Part shown: positions 53,701 through 64,000 of the stretch, in pieces
Layout of the letters: each line of letters opens with the position of its first letter
Position numbering within the stretch: the stretch's first letter is position 1
DNA from: Oxyruncus cristatus
Lineage: Eukaryota > Chordata > Aves > Passeriformes > Cotingidae
Length of the DNA stretch: 64,000 bases
Direction of reading: 5' to 3'
Assembly: GCA_013399855.1 (NCBI GenBank)
Contig: VXAY01002479.1
Span: forward strand, 69,090 to 133,089
The notes under the pieces: generated by a model
Seen by the model: the letters and a program-made list of their open reading frames with translations, nothing else
Databases searched by the model: none
Told to the model about the DNA's origin: nothing
Translations under genes and position numbers: made by a program

Positions 53701-56468
53701 ATGGATGGATCTCATTGGTGCCAGTATTTTCCTCTTCTTTTATTTCTTCCCTTTGCATCTTTGTAGACCAAGACCCTCTCTCGTATGTTGCCCAGAAGTG
53801 GAAATCCCGGCTATATCACTGGAGCACCATTGTTGATTGCAAACAGTGGTGCCATGCAGCATGTATCCTTTTTCTGCTACCAGTTTTTATTTATCACTGG
53901 GTTTCTTGACTTCGGGTACTCCCTCGTCTGGACTTCTGTAGTCCTCTGATAGGGAAAAGAAGGAATGTCGGGTGAGTGGATTGTTAAATACAAGATGAGT
54001 GTCCTGTACTGTCTGTTCATGCTTTTATTTGGCTTCTTGACGTGCAGTCTGCCAGATGAGCATTTTACAGAGTGAAAGTGATGGAAGTTGCTCACAGTTC
54101 CTCAGACGCACGGTACAGTTCGGAAGGAACATGAGAACAGGCTGCAGCCTCAGGTAACAACACACTCTGCAGTCGTCCTTCCTGACACTTTTGGAAGGTG
54201 TGGACTCAGCACATCTGTTATGCAGTGCTGTGGAGCCAGGGTCCTTCCCTGGGGTCACCAATGGGTCTCTACAGATCTTTCATATCCTCCTAAGAGAACT
54301 TGGGTATCAGAGATATGGGGGACCACTAGAATAATCTGAACATTCTGAAGGCCTTCTGGGACATTGTGAGGCTATAGTCTGACAATATGTCTTGGACAAG
54401 AGTAGAGTTTATATTTGAGGAGTGAATTACAAAGGAATCTTAAAAAGTGATTGTTTTGATGATTTGGATTGTTCTTTTGACAGGGCAGGTGTAGGACCAC
54501 TGGTGTGATAAGATGGCTGAAGAGCTGTCAGTTTTCCTTATCATGCATTACTCTGCCATATTTTTCTCCCTTCTTATTGCAGAGATGATTCAAACTGCAT
54601 CTGTTTAATAACAATACTTGTTGACTCATTACAGGAGCAGAAGAAATACCCATTACAAAGGCAGGATGTTGATAGTGGGGTTTCGGTCCTAGAAGTCACT
54701 TTGTCAAAGCTGTTATTTTTTCATTTCCAGCCTTTCCCCATTACTGGAAGAGGGTAACTGTAGTTACATCCAGCAGAAGTTATACAAGGCTTTTCAGGGG
54801 ATGAACAGAGCAGAGGACCTTGCTATAACTGGGAGTGCTCATTCAACCCAGACAGAAGAGTGGACAACCATTCTGGTTCAGAACTGCAGTGTGCAGGTAG
54901 TATGAATGCAGGAATACCACCTGTGAATATTTTTCCTTTCATATCTTTGTATTGCCTCGGGGAAGTGTGGGCATCTGGACTTTTTGTGGGATGATCCTCT
55001 GACTCTCAGGAGTCTTAATACCTGTAAGCAGTCATGGTTCATGCTGTTAGGGTACTTAACAAAAGAAACCCCAACAAACCCTGACAGATTTCATATCTCT
55101 TGAATCCTGTTCCTGCTATCTAAATGGACAAAAAGAATTTAATACTGAATCCGGTGTTGTATTACATAGTTTTCTGACAGCCTTCTAGAACTAATAGTAC
55201 CTGATTACTTGCTATTAATTTGATGTTTTTATTGTTATCATCCATTCTGATTGTCCATTTTCTAGGGATATTTATGTATCACCTAATAAGGTTAAAGTTT
55301 GCAACCAAAGTACTTGTATATTAATAATTATTAATCTGTCAGATGGCCTAATAGAACACAATATCCAAGTGGTACAGCTGAGACAAATTCTGTTTGAAAG
55401 TGAGGTGGATGTAGCTCCAAAAGGGGTAGTTGACCTGACGAGAAATTAGGGAGTTAGTGCTGAAGTGACCTGTGTTATCCAAAATACTAGACTTGGACAA
55501 TAATGGGCCTTTTTCACTTCTAAAATACTATATTAAGTTGATTGGAGTATATTTTATTTTCAGGCTGTGAATTGCACTTCGTGTTGCATGGTTCCTGTGA
55601 CCCTGGAGATACAGATACTGTGGGCTAAAGTGGGCCTCCTGTCCAACCCACAAGCTCAAATACTGGGTGCTCGATACTTTTACCAGTGTCGCCCCCTGAA
55701 GGTACGGAATTAAAACCTCTCCCTCACACACAGTGGTAATTAAATGGGATTTACAGGTTGCTTAAGAACCAAGGAGTGAGATGGTCTTGAAACTAAGTTG
55801 AGATTTACTGAACTTTAGCAGTGGTCTGGCTGCAGTGACAAGAGTTGTTATTTAACAGCTCCACAGACGGAAAGTTGTTTTGTGGTCTGTTTAGTACTGT
55901 CTTCACTCAGTTGCACAACTGGAGAAGTTCTTGTTACTAGCTAGCTGATATGTCTCTCCTCTGAATAGGAAGCTTACTCTAGTGGAGCTTGAGTCACTGC
56001 TGCCACTTTGGAGATCTGTAATTATGATGCACAGTAGCTACTGATCTTTCCTCTGCCCTCAATTTATCTGCTAAGTAGCAGTTTGGGGAAAGAGAGGTTA
56101 CTCCACTGAAAACTTAAGACACTTAACTCCTACCATTGTAAAGGCATCTTGCTTGCCAGTCATCTATGGTGGATGTCCATTAGAAAATTATGGGGGGATA
56201 CATATTTTACATTGCCTGCTAAACTGTGCTTTCCCTCTCCTTGCAGTTCCTGAGCACACGCACGGTACCTGTGACAACTGTCGTTACCTTCACTGACATG
56301 ACAGAGTGGCCAGAACCACCCCGGGGCCAGCCCCAAAGGCACTGGAAACTCCCATTTGACATCTTTTACCCATTCAAGGTGGCACTGAATTTAGGAAGCG
56401 GTTACAGAGTTGATCTGGCTGGCTATTTTTTATTTATTCTAATAATGTCTAGTATTCTCTGCTTTTGA
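47650..56468 (+). CDS. TCTN3: TCTN3 (tectonic-3), 12 exons, N-terminus missing
   Basis: Tectonic-3 is a transition-zone protein of the MKS/B9 complex. It controls which membrane proteins enter cilia and affects Hedgehog signalling; human mutations cause Joubert and orofaciodigital syndromes. Twelve exons join without a stop: 1,435 bases, about 477 codons with the stop. Seen in order are FRSN(T/S)P, a FYRAGDPI motif, GLC(V)xxNPAG, the CT(R)xFxNL block, NVVSE(V)x[34 protein letters not shown] and a C-terminal hydrophobic segment ([13 protein letters not shown]) before the stop. Several NxT/S glycosylation sites suit a lumenal or extracellular protein. The signal peptide and cysteine-rich module (roughly the first 140 residues in human) are not present; the assembly gap is the likely cause. 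TCTN1 and TCTN2 are paralogues, but the matches to TCTN3 are closer. Confidence 0.95.
49528..49658 (+). CDS. TCTN3: TCTN3 exon
   Basis: A CTCTAG acceptor and GTGAGT donor. It encodes [15 protein letters not shown] and PSFSAFYR, and ends in phase 0. Confidence 0.95.
49768..50400 (-). mobile_element. CR1 LINE 3' end
   Basis: A 630-base CR1 copy in reverse orientation in a TCTN3 intron. The plus strand starts ATCACAGAATCATAGCATAT and includes GACCACTGCCCTGGGGAGCC. It is the longest and best-preserved CR1 3' end in the window, and close in sequence to the copy at 41325. Confidence 0.93.
50598..50706 (+). CDS. TCTN3: TCTN3 exon
   Basis: A TTTCAG acceptor and GTTAGT donor. It encodes [20 protein letters not shown] and [10 protein letters not shown]. 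Confidence 0.96.
50777..50895 (+). CDS. TCTN3: TCTN3 exon
   Basis: It follows an intron of only 70 bases. A CTCAG acceptor and GTGCAT donor. It encodes [20 protein letters not shown] and [13 protein letters not shown]. Confidence 0.96.
50896..52022 (+). other. TCTN3 intron, no feature seen
   Basis: An AT-rich 1.1-kb intron before the micro-exon. I recognise no repeat or exon in it. Confidence 0.6.
52023..52058 (+). CDS. TCTN3: TCTN3 micro-exon
   Basis: A 36-base in-frame exon encoding [20 protein letters not shown] acceptor and GTCAGT donor. NGT is a potential glycosylation site. Confidence 0.9.
52462..52536 (+). CDS. TCTN3: TCTN3 exon
   Basis: A 75-base exon in phase 0. A TCTCCAG acceptor and GTACAT donor. 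It encodes [13 protein letters not shown] and [10 protein letters not shown]. Confidence 0.95.
52627..52752 (+). CDS. TCTN3: TCTN3 exon
   Basis: A 126-base exon in phase 0 after a 90-base intron. A TTTCAG acceptor and GTCAGT donor. It encodes [20 protein letters not shown] and [12 protein letters not shown]. Confidence 0.96.
53767..53862 (+). CDS. TCTN3: TCTN3 exon
   Basis: A 96-base exon in phase 0. A TTGTAG acceptor and GTATCC donor. It encodes [19 protein letters not shown]. The segment length matches the family only with this donor. Confidence 0.9.
54056..54153 (+). CDS. TCTN3: TCTN3 exon
   Basis: A 98-base exon. A TGCCAG acceptor and GTAACA donor. It encodes [16 protein letters not shown] and [15 protein letters not shown]. 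Confidence 0.93.
54731..54896 (+). CDS. TCTN3: TCTN3 exon
   Basis: A 166-base exon. A TTCCAG acceptor and GTAGTA donor. It encodes [19 protein letters not shown] and [14 protein letters not shown]. Confidence 0.94.
55564..55701 (+). CDS. TCTN3: TCTN3 exon
   Basis: A 138-base exon in phase 0. A TTCAG acceptor and GTACGG donor. It encodes [19 protein letters not shown] and [18 protein letters not shown], nearly diagnostic for TCTN3. Confidence 0.97.
56247..56468 (+). CDS. TCTN3: TCTN3 last coding exon with stop
   Basis: A TTGCAG acceptor; TGA at 56466-56468. It encodes [30 protein letters not shown] and a C-terminal membrane segment, [13 protein letters not shown]. Confidence 0.96.
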   Translation, partial: FLSTRTVPVTTVVTFTDMTEWPEPPRGQPQRHWKLPFDIFYPFKVALNLGSGYRVDLAGYFLFILIMSSILCF

Positions 56469-57675
56469 AAATAGATGGGGCCTGCACTTAAAGTTCAGTA
56501 AGTGAATTGTTACATTCAGAATATGATCCAGGTCATAGGCTTTTCTCCTCAGGTTCTTTTACTGTGCCTATGATACCTATGTACCTTCTGTTCTTGGATT
56601 AAGCCATGGGACCAGCTTCTGTCCTGTGTCCTCTCATGCCCCTTTTCTCTGTATGTTCCACCTGTGGACATCACTGCAGTGAAACACTTGAGGACTGGAG
56701 GGATCCAGAGACGTTGCATTAATGAGAGACAGGGAGGAGGGTGTTAAAAAGATTGGTCTGTGTTCCCAGAAACCCAGCGTGCTCTCTAAGTAAGGAATTT
56801 GGAGAGAGGGGCAAAGTTCAAGCATTTTGTAGCTGCATTCAGTTATCTCCTGTTGGAGGAGCACCTGATTTTTCTGTATGGAACTAAATGAATGTTTAAA
56901 ATACAGGAGCCCTCCTGGGTGGTCTGAATTCTTGTTTTACGAGAAGACACGTCTGCCAGTCAACTCTGACCTGTCCTTGTTACATGGCAGCCATGCCTTT
57001 GTGTCACTTTTTGACTCTTATTTTCCTATGTCTTTTCAAATACAGATACTCAATTAAAATTTTCATGGTTTCATCACTGTTTACATTAGCAATAGTGTTG
57101 CACAAAGCAAAGTAATTGTAGATGTCCCATACTCTGAAATATAGTTGAATTTCAGTGGTTTGTCAAGAAACTTCCTTCCTGATCTCTTTTTCTCATGGAA
57201 GAAACCGTCCTGAATATAGTTTTTCCTAGATAAGAAACATTCAGTTATGGCTCCAGATAGAAACTGAACTGAAAATGATAGCCACTGGAGTTCTCAGTGG
57301 CACATCAGAGGGAGTTGTGAATTGTTCTAAAGTTAAAAAATCGATAATTTTAGGAAGAACTTATAGAGGTATTATTAGACTGAAGCTTACCTTACCTCTG
57401 GCTCAGTCTCTGGGACCAGGATGTAAGTTTACTGTTTTCAGAGGGAAAGGTGATATTCTGACTTTCTGGTCTGCTCCATTCCATCACATGGGAAATCTGA
57501 TCAATTGTTCCAGGAAGTTGTTGGATGAAAGTATATTTTTTAGCCAAGGATTTATTCTTAAATTCTTCAGATGATGGAAGAATCTGCCCCATACGATGCC
57601 AAGTACTCCAGTGGAATCAACAGGGGGCAGGACGATCAGAGCCTGCTGTTAATAAAATGTATTTGTTGCTTTTGT
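56469..57675 (+). other. TCTN3: TCTN3 3' UTR (presumed)
   Basis: From the stop codon to the first strong poly(A) signal. No coding sequence is recognised. Extent is inferred. Confidence 0.5.
57651..57656 (+). terminator. TCTN3: Poly(A) signal AATAAA, candidate for TCTN3
   Basis: A canonical AATAAA followed 25-50 bases later by a GT-rich stretch (CTGCGTGTAG, ATGTGTTG). A second AATAAA lies near 57740. Confidence 0.55.
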
Positions 57676-57759
57676 ATATATACTGCGTGTAGCAAATGTG
57701 TTGCTCTCCCTCATTACAAACTTTGAAAAAAGTGCAAAAATAAACAAACTTGTAATTAG

Positions 57760-58560
57760 TCAGGGTATCAAGGGACATAACACTAATCAAACCAAACCAA
57801 ACATGCAGATTTTGGGGTAACTTCACATATACCTTTGTGAGTGTTTGCATGATTTATTAGCTGGGAAAGAATTACGTGCAAGTGTCTGCTGCTTCCATGG
57901 ATTCCGATTCTGCGGCAGCCCAGGCTGCACAGAACACTTTGTGTTCCAGTGTTACACAGGTTACAACGTTGCACAGGGCTGCTGATAGCAGTACAGCAAC
58001 AAGCTTGGATTTTTAGGTAGACGTGGCTTTGCAAAGCTTTTAGCAGAACATATCTGTATTGTGTCCTGTGTCCTCTGATGCCTCTGATCTGTGGAATACA
58101 GAAAATTAATTTACAGGTGACGGTAACTGAATTAACAAAAGGGTTAGCTGGAGAAACTTTCCAAAAGTCACATTGCCAAGTGTGTCAGGATATAGCTTGA
58201 ATGAAAAGGATCTGGCATCCCTATTTTCTGCATTATTGAGATAATTCAATTAAGTGTGAGTAGAGAGATACTGTTTATCTATGCAAATACATGAAGTACT
58301 GTAAAAATGCATCACCTTATACTGTAATTCTCTGCCATACCCCAGCCTCCAACATGTTGTATTTTCTAGCTCCTGTTTGGCTCCTCTGACATTTTGTCAT
58401 TGCAAGAAATGGAGCTGGAAAGAGCCTTGTCCATAACCTGTTCTAGCCTGAATTAAGGCCTGTTCATATTCTAGCCATGCCATAGCAATGGATGTGCATT
58501 TAGAATCTGCAGTTTCCTATGAGAGTGTATTTTAGTGTTTACTTTGTCATGGTTTTTTCC
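57760..58560. other. Intergenic, no feature seen
   Basis: Between the TCTN3 poly(A) signals and the next CR1-like fragment and CpG island. Nothing recognisable. Confidence 0.5.
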
Positions 58561-58784
58561 CCACTGCCTGATCTTAAATAGCCTCCTTTGCAATTCAGTA
58601 TCAGGCACGGTATGACAATGTCACACACCGGGCAGGTTCGTGTGTCAGATGCACGGGATGGAGTGTTTGTACTCCGTGTGAAGGGCTGGGACTGCGCTGT
58701 GGAATGTCCCTGTCTGGAGCCAGCTGTCCAGTGTGCCCTCTTTGGGGCAGTAGATCTGGTTTTACAGTGTCCGAGTGAAGACAA

Positions 58785-58850
58785 TCTTTACTAGATGATG
58801 TTTAAGGTCCCTTCCAAGCCTGACCGTCGATTCTTTGAAGATGCAATTTT
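58785..58850 (+). mobile_element. CR1-like 3'-end fragment
   Basis: CTAGATGATGTTTAAGGTCC, CCTTCCAAGCC and GATTCTTTGA resemble a CR1 terminus. It abuts the CpG island. Confidence 0.5.
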
Positions 58851-58859
58851 GGATTTCAA

Positions 58860-59330
58860 AGCAGGAGCAGCTGCAGAGCCCGCGGGCGGAGCCGGAAGCG
58901 ACGTGAGGCGGCGGCGGCTGAGGCTGAGGGGAGCCGGGCAGGGCAGAGCGGGGCTGGGCCGGGCAGGGTAGAGCGGAGGCGAGCCGAGCCTAGCCGGGCC
59001 GGGGAGAACCGGGCGGTGAGTAGAGCCGAGCAGAGCAGAGCAGAGCTGGGCCGGCCCGAGCAGCCTCGGCCGTGCCCGCCGTCCGTCGGTGCTGCCCGTT
59101 CCCCAGCCGCGCGGGGCCGGGGAGCGGCCGAGGGATGAGGGGGGTCGGGGGAGAGGAGAAGGGTCTCAGCCTCGGCCCTGCCGAGCTGCACCCTCACCCC
59201 CGTTCTCCCGGAGCCCGCAGGCTTCCCGGAGCCGCTCAGACTCGCGGTCCCGGTGTGTCGGCGGTCCCGGGGCGGTGCTGCCGCCAGGAGTGACCGGGAA
59301 ATCGCAGTTCTGTCCCCTGCGAGCACCAGA
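58860..59330 (+). promoter_or_regulatory. CpG island with likely non-coding first exon
   Basis: An abrupt GC/CpG-rich block. It contains an ETS-type CCGGAAG at 58892-58898 next to GACGTGA, and a strong GTGAGT donor after GGGCG near 59015, consistent with a plus-strand 5' UTR exon. No start codon with a recognisable protein follows. The parent gene is unknown. Confidence 0.55.
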
Positions 59331-60340
59331 CGAGCTGGTCCTCCCCCCGGGGCCCCGTCAGAGCAGAGCTGCTGTTCTGGAGGTTTTCTTTCCTTGCTGG
59401 TGGTCTCTTGTGACTACTTACAGGACTTCTCCATGCCCGAAGAAAACATTTAAACCCACCTGACGCTTGCCTGACACCTAAGGGTCACTACCTCGCTTTT
59501 GAGCTGATGGTGATAAGCCTGTGTTCTTCACATACTGTTCTTCACAGTAGACAGAACAGGATCAGATTAGAGGGTTTTTAAAGTAACCTGAAAGCCCTCT
59601 GAAAAAAGTAATAAAACTGTAGATAAAGGAGACTTAATGAGCAAAGCTTCCACGGTTTATCAAAAGCCTTTGGCAACTGTCTCTGTACTATGAAGTCAGA
59701 AAGAGTTTTGTTTTCTTAATAATATCTCAAATATTTGCATAAATGCTTGCTTATACCTGAGCTGACTCTCTACTCTAAAATTCATGGATACTTGGAAGTG
59801 TTTACCTTCTTTCTCTTCCCGGATTTGCTTTTGAGGACGCTGAGAGAAGCAATTACAAACGGTTAAAATAAAGTTTTCTTCTTCCCTGTTCTATAGGAAA
59901 GTATTTACGTTTAATCACTACAGAAACTACATTACCTTTTCCGTATTTGTGTCAGTGAATATTTTTTTGTTGTGTAAACTGCTTTACTGGCTTACTTCTG
60001 TGTTTGCTATATTACCTTGCTCTTCTAAACTACTCTGGACTGGATTGTTATAAAAATCGCATTCAATAGCAAAGTGAGCATCTTTCAGGCTTAGCTTCAG
60101 TAATTTTTCAGCTGTTCTTGTTTCATGTTGTGTTAGTAGGAAATGAAAGCAGTGCTATTTTTATATTTTTCTGCAACATCCAGGGAAGAAAACACTTGAG
60201 AGTCTGTGCATGATACTCTGAAAAGTCAGTTCAAGATGTAGTGAAAGTCAAAAAGCAAATAGAATTGTAGAGTTTATTAAGGAATGAATGCAGAATAAAA
60301 AAAACATATTATGCCACTACATAAATCCTTGCTTTGTCCA
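59331..60340. other. No feature seen
   Basis: AT-rich sequence between the CpG island and a CR1 copy, possibly the first intron of the gene started upstream. Confidence 0.45.
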
Positions 60341-60344
60341 AATT

Positions 60345-60796
60345 TGAGTACTCTCTGCAGTTCTGTTTGGGCTAATTGGGAAGATGGAGGAAGAGCAATG
60401 GAGATGATTGTATATATGAAATAGCCTTGATATGAGGAAGGCTCTCAGGGCAGAGCTCACCGGTGCCTGCAGCTTCCTCTCAAGGGGCAGTAGAGGGATA
60501 GCTCTCATCTCTGCTCCCTCTGAGCACTGATAGGTCCAGGGGGAATGGCTGGAGGGTTTAAGTTGAATCTCGGAAAAAGGTTCTTCCTCTGGAGGGTGGT
60601 CGGGCACTGAACAGGCTCCCCAGGGCAGTGGTCATGGCCCCAACGCTGCCGGAGCTCAAGGAGTGTTTGGAAAATGCTCTCAGGGACAGGGTGGGATGTT
60701 GGGTGTCCTGGACAGGGCCACGAGTTGGACTAATGGTCCCTGTGGGCCCCGTCCAGCTCAGGAGATTCTATGGTTCTAAATGATTCTGTGATTCTC
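60345..60796 (+). mobile_element. CR1 LINE 3' end
   Basis: It contains GCACTGAACAGGCTCCCCAG, CTGCCGGAGCTCAAGGAGTG and the terminal GATTCTATGGTTCTAAATGA with a further ATTCTGTGATTCT tail. Same family as the copies at 41325 and 49768. Confidence 0.92.
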
Positions 60797-61128
60797 TTAA
60801 TTTAGAAGTGAATGCAAAGGGGATAATGGGAGGTAAAGTGAAGACCAAGGCCAGCACTCTTGCCCTTGTGGAGGGGGTTGTGCTATAAAGGAGAAAAGAA
60901 AGGATATCAATGGCCTAAGGAGCTAAAGTCACTCCCACAAGTGTGGCTGCACAGCCCTTTAACCTGCTGTCTGCAGACTTGTGAGAACAGGGCGAGTCCA
61001 GATGAGGGAGATGGCTCAGCAGCCCGTGCCGAGGGTAGGGCTGTCTGGAATAGTCCGGGCCTAGACAAAACGGCTGTTAACGCTGTAACTTGTAAAGCCC
61101 AGGATTTTGTGCTGCAACGTGGAGCGGA

Positions 61129-61137
61129 GTTACATCA
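61129..61137 (-). promoter_or_regulatory. ATF4 CARE-like element
   Basis: The reverse complement reads TGATGTAAC, fitting the C/EBP-ATF response element TGATGNAAN. It is about 43 bases before the first CCAAT box. Confidence 0.4.
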
Positions 61138-61171
61138 TCTGCCGGACGGCGGGGTTGGGGGGCACGGCGGG

Positions 61172-61295
61172 GCGCGCGGATTGGCTGTGCTGGCACGGCG
61201 GGGCCCGCGGATTGGCTGTGCTGGCACAGCGGGGCCCGCGGATTGGCTGCGGCGGGTGAGCGGGGCCCGCGGATTGGCTGTGCTGGCACAGCGGG
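61172..61295 (+). promoter_or_regulatory. Four CCAAT boxes in a 31-bp tandem array
   Basis: Four 31-base units, each starting GCCCGCGGATTGGCTG (GCGCGCGG... in the first). The inverted CCAAT cores (ATTGG) start at 61180, 61211, 61242 and 61273, exactly 31 bases apart. A partial unit precedes at 61155-61171. The spacing is close to three helical turns. NF-Y is the expected binder. Confidence 0.85.
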
Positions 61296-61799
61296 GCCGG
61301 CCCGAGGCCGGGCGGCCCGTCCGTGCGCGGGCGCAGCTCTGCGGGAGGCGCGTCGGGAGGCGCCGGGTGCGGAGCGCGGATGGCGCGGGGTGGGACGGGG
61401 GGTCCCCGGGAAGTCGCCGGCCGCTGCGGCTCGTGGGCCCGAGTACCCCGGGAGAGCTGCGCGGCCCTTAGGTTTCCTCCTCCGGTAGGGACGCAGCCGG
61501 GAGGGCCCGGCCCTGCCGCCGGTGCTGCTGCTGTTGTACAGCCCCGGTTTTGCTGCGACCCCAGTTGACAGAGCCGGGCTGGCACAACGGAGCAGCACCG
61601 AGCTCCCGCGGGTGCGGCCCAGGGGCTCTCGGGAGGCCTCCGGGGCCGGGAGACGGGGCGGCCCCGCCGGGATCCTTCTGGGCAGGAGGAGTCGCGTGGC
61701 ACTCGCTACTCTGAGTCGCCTCTTCCCAGTGCGTGGAACTGCTGCAGAGCCCGGAGGAGCTGTTCGCGAGCTGCTCGAAAGACCATTTATTTGAAGGAT

Positions 61800-64000
61800 T
61801 CCTTTATTTTAGTCAGCTCTTCTGAACTGGCGCCCCTCTGGGAAGGTTTCTAGGGTTTAAGCTTGCACGAAGAACTGCAGATGAGTTTTGGTTTTTTCCC
61901 CTTTGCGAAAGTTGTAGTTGGTAAGGTGATGAAGTGGTTTAAACAGCAAAAGCCTCTGCATGTCACAGAGAACTTCTTTGGATTGTGCTAAAAACTTACT
62001 ACATGGCAATTGTGTGCATTTCCTTGGAACTTGATTTGTCTCTAAGTTTCTTAAGTGTAGTACAGAATAGCAGCTCTTTCTGTCGGTTTGGTTTCCAGAT
62101 TTTTTTCACTTGTGGAGTGTCCTAACACTGAGATATTTGCCTTTATATACAAAACTGTGAGAAAAGTTTATTGAGTTTAATTTAATAAGCTCACAGCAAA
62201 TACTGGTGGACTGCAGCCTTTGGGTCTGCAGCCAGCAGACTGAAAAAACAGATATTGTTGTTGTTCCAGGCACCAGTTTTAGGACTTCAGATCTCTGATT
62301 GCTTTGGAAGGTGACTAAGTCTATGTACACTGATCTGGAACAGAAAAAATGTACTGTGCTACTTAACAGCTGTTTTGAAGATAAAAGTATATGAAAACTA
62401 GCCAATAGCATTGCTTTCTATTAGCAATGATATAAGGACAACTTTCATTATTTAAAGAGATAATGGCAAAATGGTATTTTTTAAAGGTCATGTTCGGAGG
62501 CTAGTTTAGAAGAAGTAGGGTTTTCTGGTAATGAAAAGAAAAGCTGATGCTAGGGGAAATACCTGAATAATGCATTTTGCATTTCTTTCTGTTGCAATAG
62601 AAAAAGAAGTATTTTATAATTTTTTGTACTTTATTTTTAATTATGTAACTTCTTTTAGTTTGTTACTGGAGACCAGAACCATTCCAGGTATGAAAATGGT
62701 GGAAATGTGAGTGGAATGGAAAATGAGGATTGAAATTAGCATTAAGTCCTTGACTGAGTGAGAGGAGAGAAAGGAGTTGGACTGGCCTTTAAAGAAAGCT
62801 TGTGGCTTATAGCATACCTTGTGCGCTGTCTGTGCTTTTTGGCAGTGTCATTTCCAGTTCACATATCTCTTTTCATTTTCTTGATGTCTGCTGCTGCTTT
62901 TCTTGTTAACTTGGTCTCCTTGCCTTTTATCACAAGTTTCAAAACCATGCTTTTTTTCCCTAATCTTTTTCCTTCCAAAGATCCACGTATCTGACACTTC
63001 TCACCCTTCACTGTCGGCTTCCCTTCAGCAAAGGTGTCTCTGGCAAAGGGAAACTGGAGACGGCTTCCCAGGACAGGGTTGCTCTTAGTTGCCAGCAGCC
63101 CTGTAGTGAGGATAGTGGTTCTCTGACTCAGGATACTTGTGGTGGAAGGGATTCTGGATAAAGGACCCTTTTTTTGCCAGCTCTGGTCGTCAGGGCTTCG
63201 AGCATCTCTCTGAGACCCAAGGAAGACCCTGTTGGTAGTAGGTGTGAAGGTGAACTCCCGAGTGGAAGGCTGGAACAGCCAGACCTATGAACAGCGGGAA
63301 TTGTGCAGCCCCAGAGGCAGGCATGAGATGCCTGGTAAGGGCTCAAAGGGAGAATGTCTAGTTAGGACTGTTTCCCAGCTCCTTGAAGCTTTCCCTGTCA
63401 TGAGGAGAAAACTGAGTACTTGCTTGGTTTCATCATCTGCTCAGAGTCCTTTGCCTCATCCTGGCAGAGGTCTGTATTGCCATTTCAGATGAAATACAGA
63501 ACTGGAGGGACATTGCAGATTAATATTGTTAAAATGGCATGCGGTGTCAGCTTTACTAGACTAGAGAACCATTATCTGCTGGTGGCTGCCTTAAGAGGTG
63601 TAGATTTTTAAAAGGATTATAATGAGGGATAATGGCAATACACTGATGAAGGATAATGTTCACGTACACATGTGCCAGAACTGGCAGTGCTATAATTTTC
63701 CTGGTGGCAGCCTTCCAATGCAGTTACTATAATATCTCTGTGCCCTCTTTTCGATACCTCCTCTGTCCCATAGCTTGTGCAGTGGTGTTTGCATTATTCC
63801 GGTGGTGCAGAGAATCGGACTGAAAGCAAGTAAAGGAAGCAAAATTTTGTAAAAGGGGAAGGATAGGTTTCACAGCTTAAATACTGTCTGGGAGAACTGG
63901 ATTCTTGTTAATCTCCTTTGGTGCCTCTGTGATAGTAGATGCATTACTTCAGCTGGAGCTGTCAAAGGACATTGCTAACTCTCTATACCTTGTTTACTGT
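61800..64000. other. No gene recognised; possible first intron
   Basis: AT-rich sequence after the CpG island. Exon-like segments (62660-62689 between TTTTAG and GTATGA; 63181-63333 between TGCCAG and GTAAGG) have splice-like ends but no recognisable protein. Either could be a 5' UTR exon or chance. Confidence 0.4.

Larger units (their letters stand above)
61100..61765 (+). promoter_or_regulatory. CpG island promoter
   Basis: A very GC/CpG-rich block with the CCAAT array at its upstream edge and a CARE-like site before it. A possible donor (CCTCCG then GTAGGG) is near 61486. The orientation suggests a plus-strand start downstream of the CCAAT boxes. No coding exon is recognised before the window ends. 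Confidence 0.6.

Noticed and set aside
58856..59463. Open frames up to 156 codons, Arg/Pro/Ala-rich
   Set aside because: Composition artefact of the CpG island; no family resemblance and conflicting frames on both strands.
60860..61794. Open frames up to 203 codons around the second CpG island
   Set aside because: They run through the 31-bp CCAAT repeat and GC-rich sequence. The peptides repeat RGPRIGCAGTAG-like units and match nothing known.

Overview
This window is nuclear DNA from a vertebrate, almost certainly a bird. It holds many decayed CR1 LINE copies (the dominant avian retroposon), GC-rich CpG-island promoters, and two vertebrate ciliary genes split into small GT-AG exons. The assembly is a draft: there is a 134-base run of N at 46881-47014 and a single N at 44394. 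I could not place it below bird level.

Minus strand, 44030 down to 42: the 5' two-thirds of CFAP46 (TTC40), a large TPR-rich protein of the central-pair apparatus of motile cilia. I placed 37 coding exons by splice sites, reading phase and resemblance to the vertebrate family. They join into one open frame of 1,729 codons plus 2 bases and continue beyond position 1. CR1 remnants lie in at least seven of its introns. One intron holds a reverse-transcriptase fossil, and one appears to be a 108-bp GC-AG intron.

44031-47649: the region between two divergent genes. It contains a CpG island with a 12-copy, ~32-bp minisatellite directly upstream of the CFAP46 start, two RFX X-box-like motifs, a possible short unidentified plus-strand spliced transcript (44868-46609), and the assembly gap.

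Plus strand, 47650-56468: TCTN3 (tectonic-3), a ciliary transition-zone membrane protein. Twelve exons give about 477 codons through the stop. The signal peptide and cysteine-rich N-terminus are missing and probably fall in the gap. CFAP46 and TCTN3 are therefore head to head, an arrangement that would suit shared ciliary regulation.

56469-64000: the TCTN3 3' UTR with a poly(A) signal, then two CpG islands (about 58860-59330 and 61130-61760) that look like promoters of one or more plus-strand genes lying mostly outside the window. The second has four CCAAT boxes at an exact 31-bp period and a nearby ATF4-type (CARE-like) element. In human, ALDH18A1 lies downstream of TCTN3 in the same orientation, so it is a candidate, but I found no coding exon of it here.
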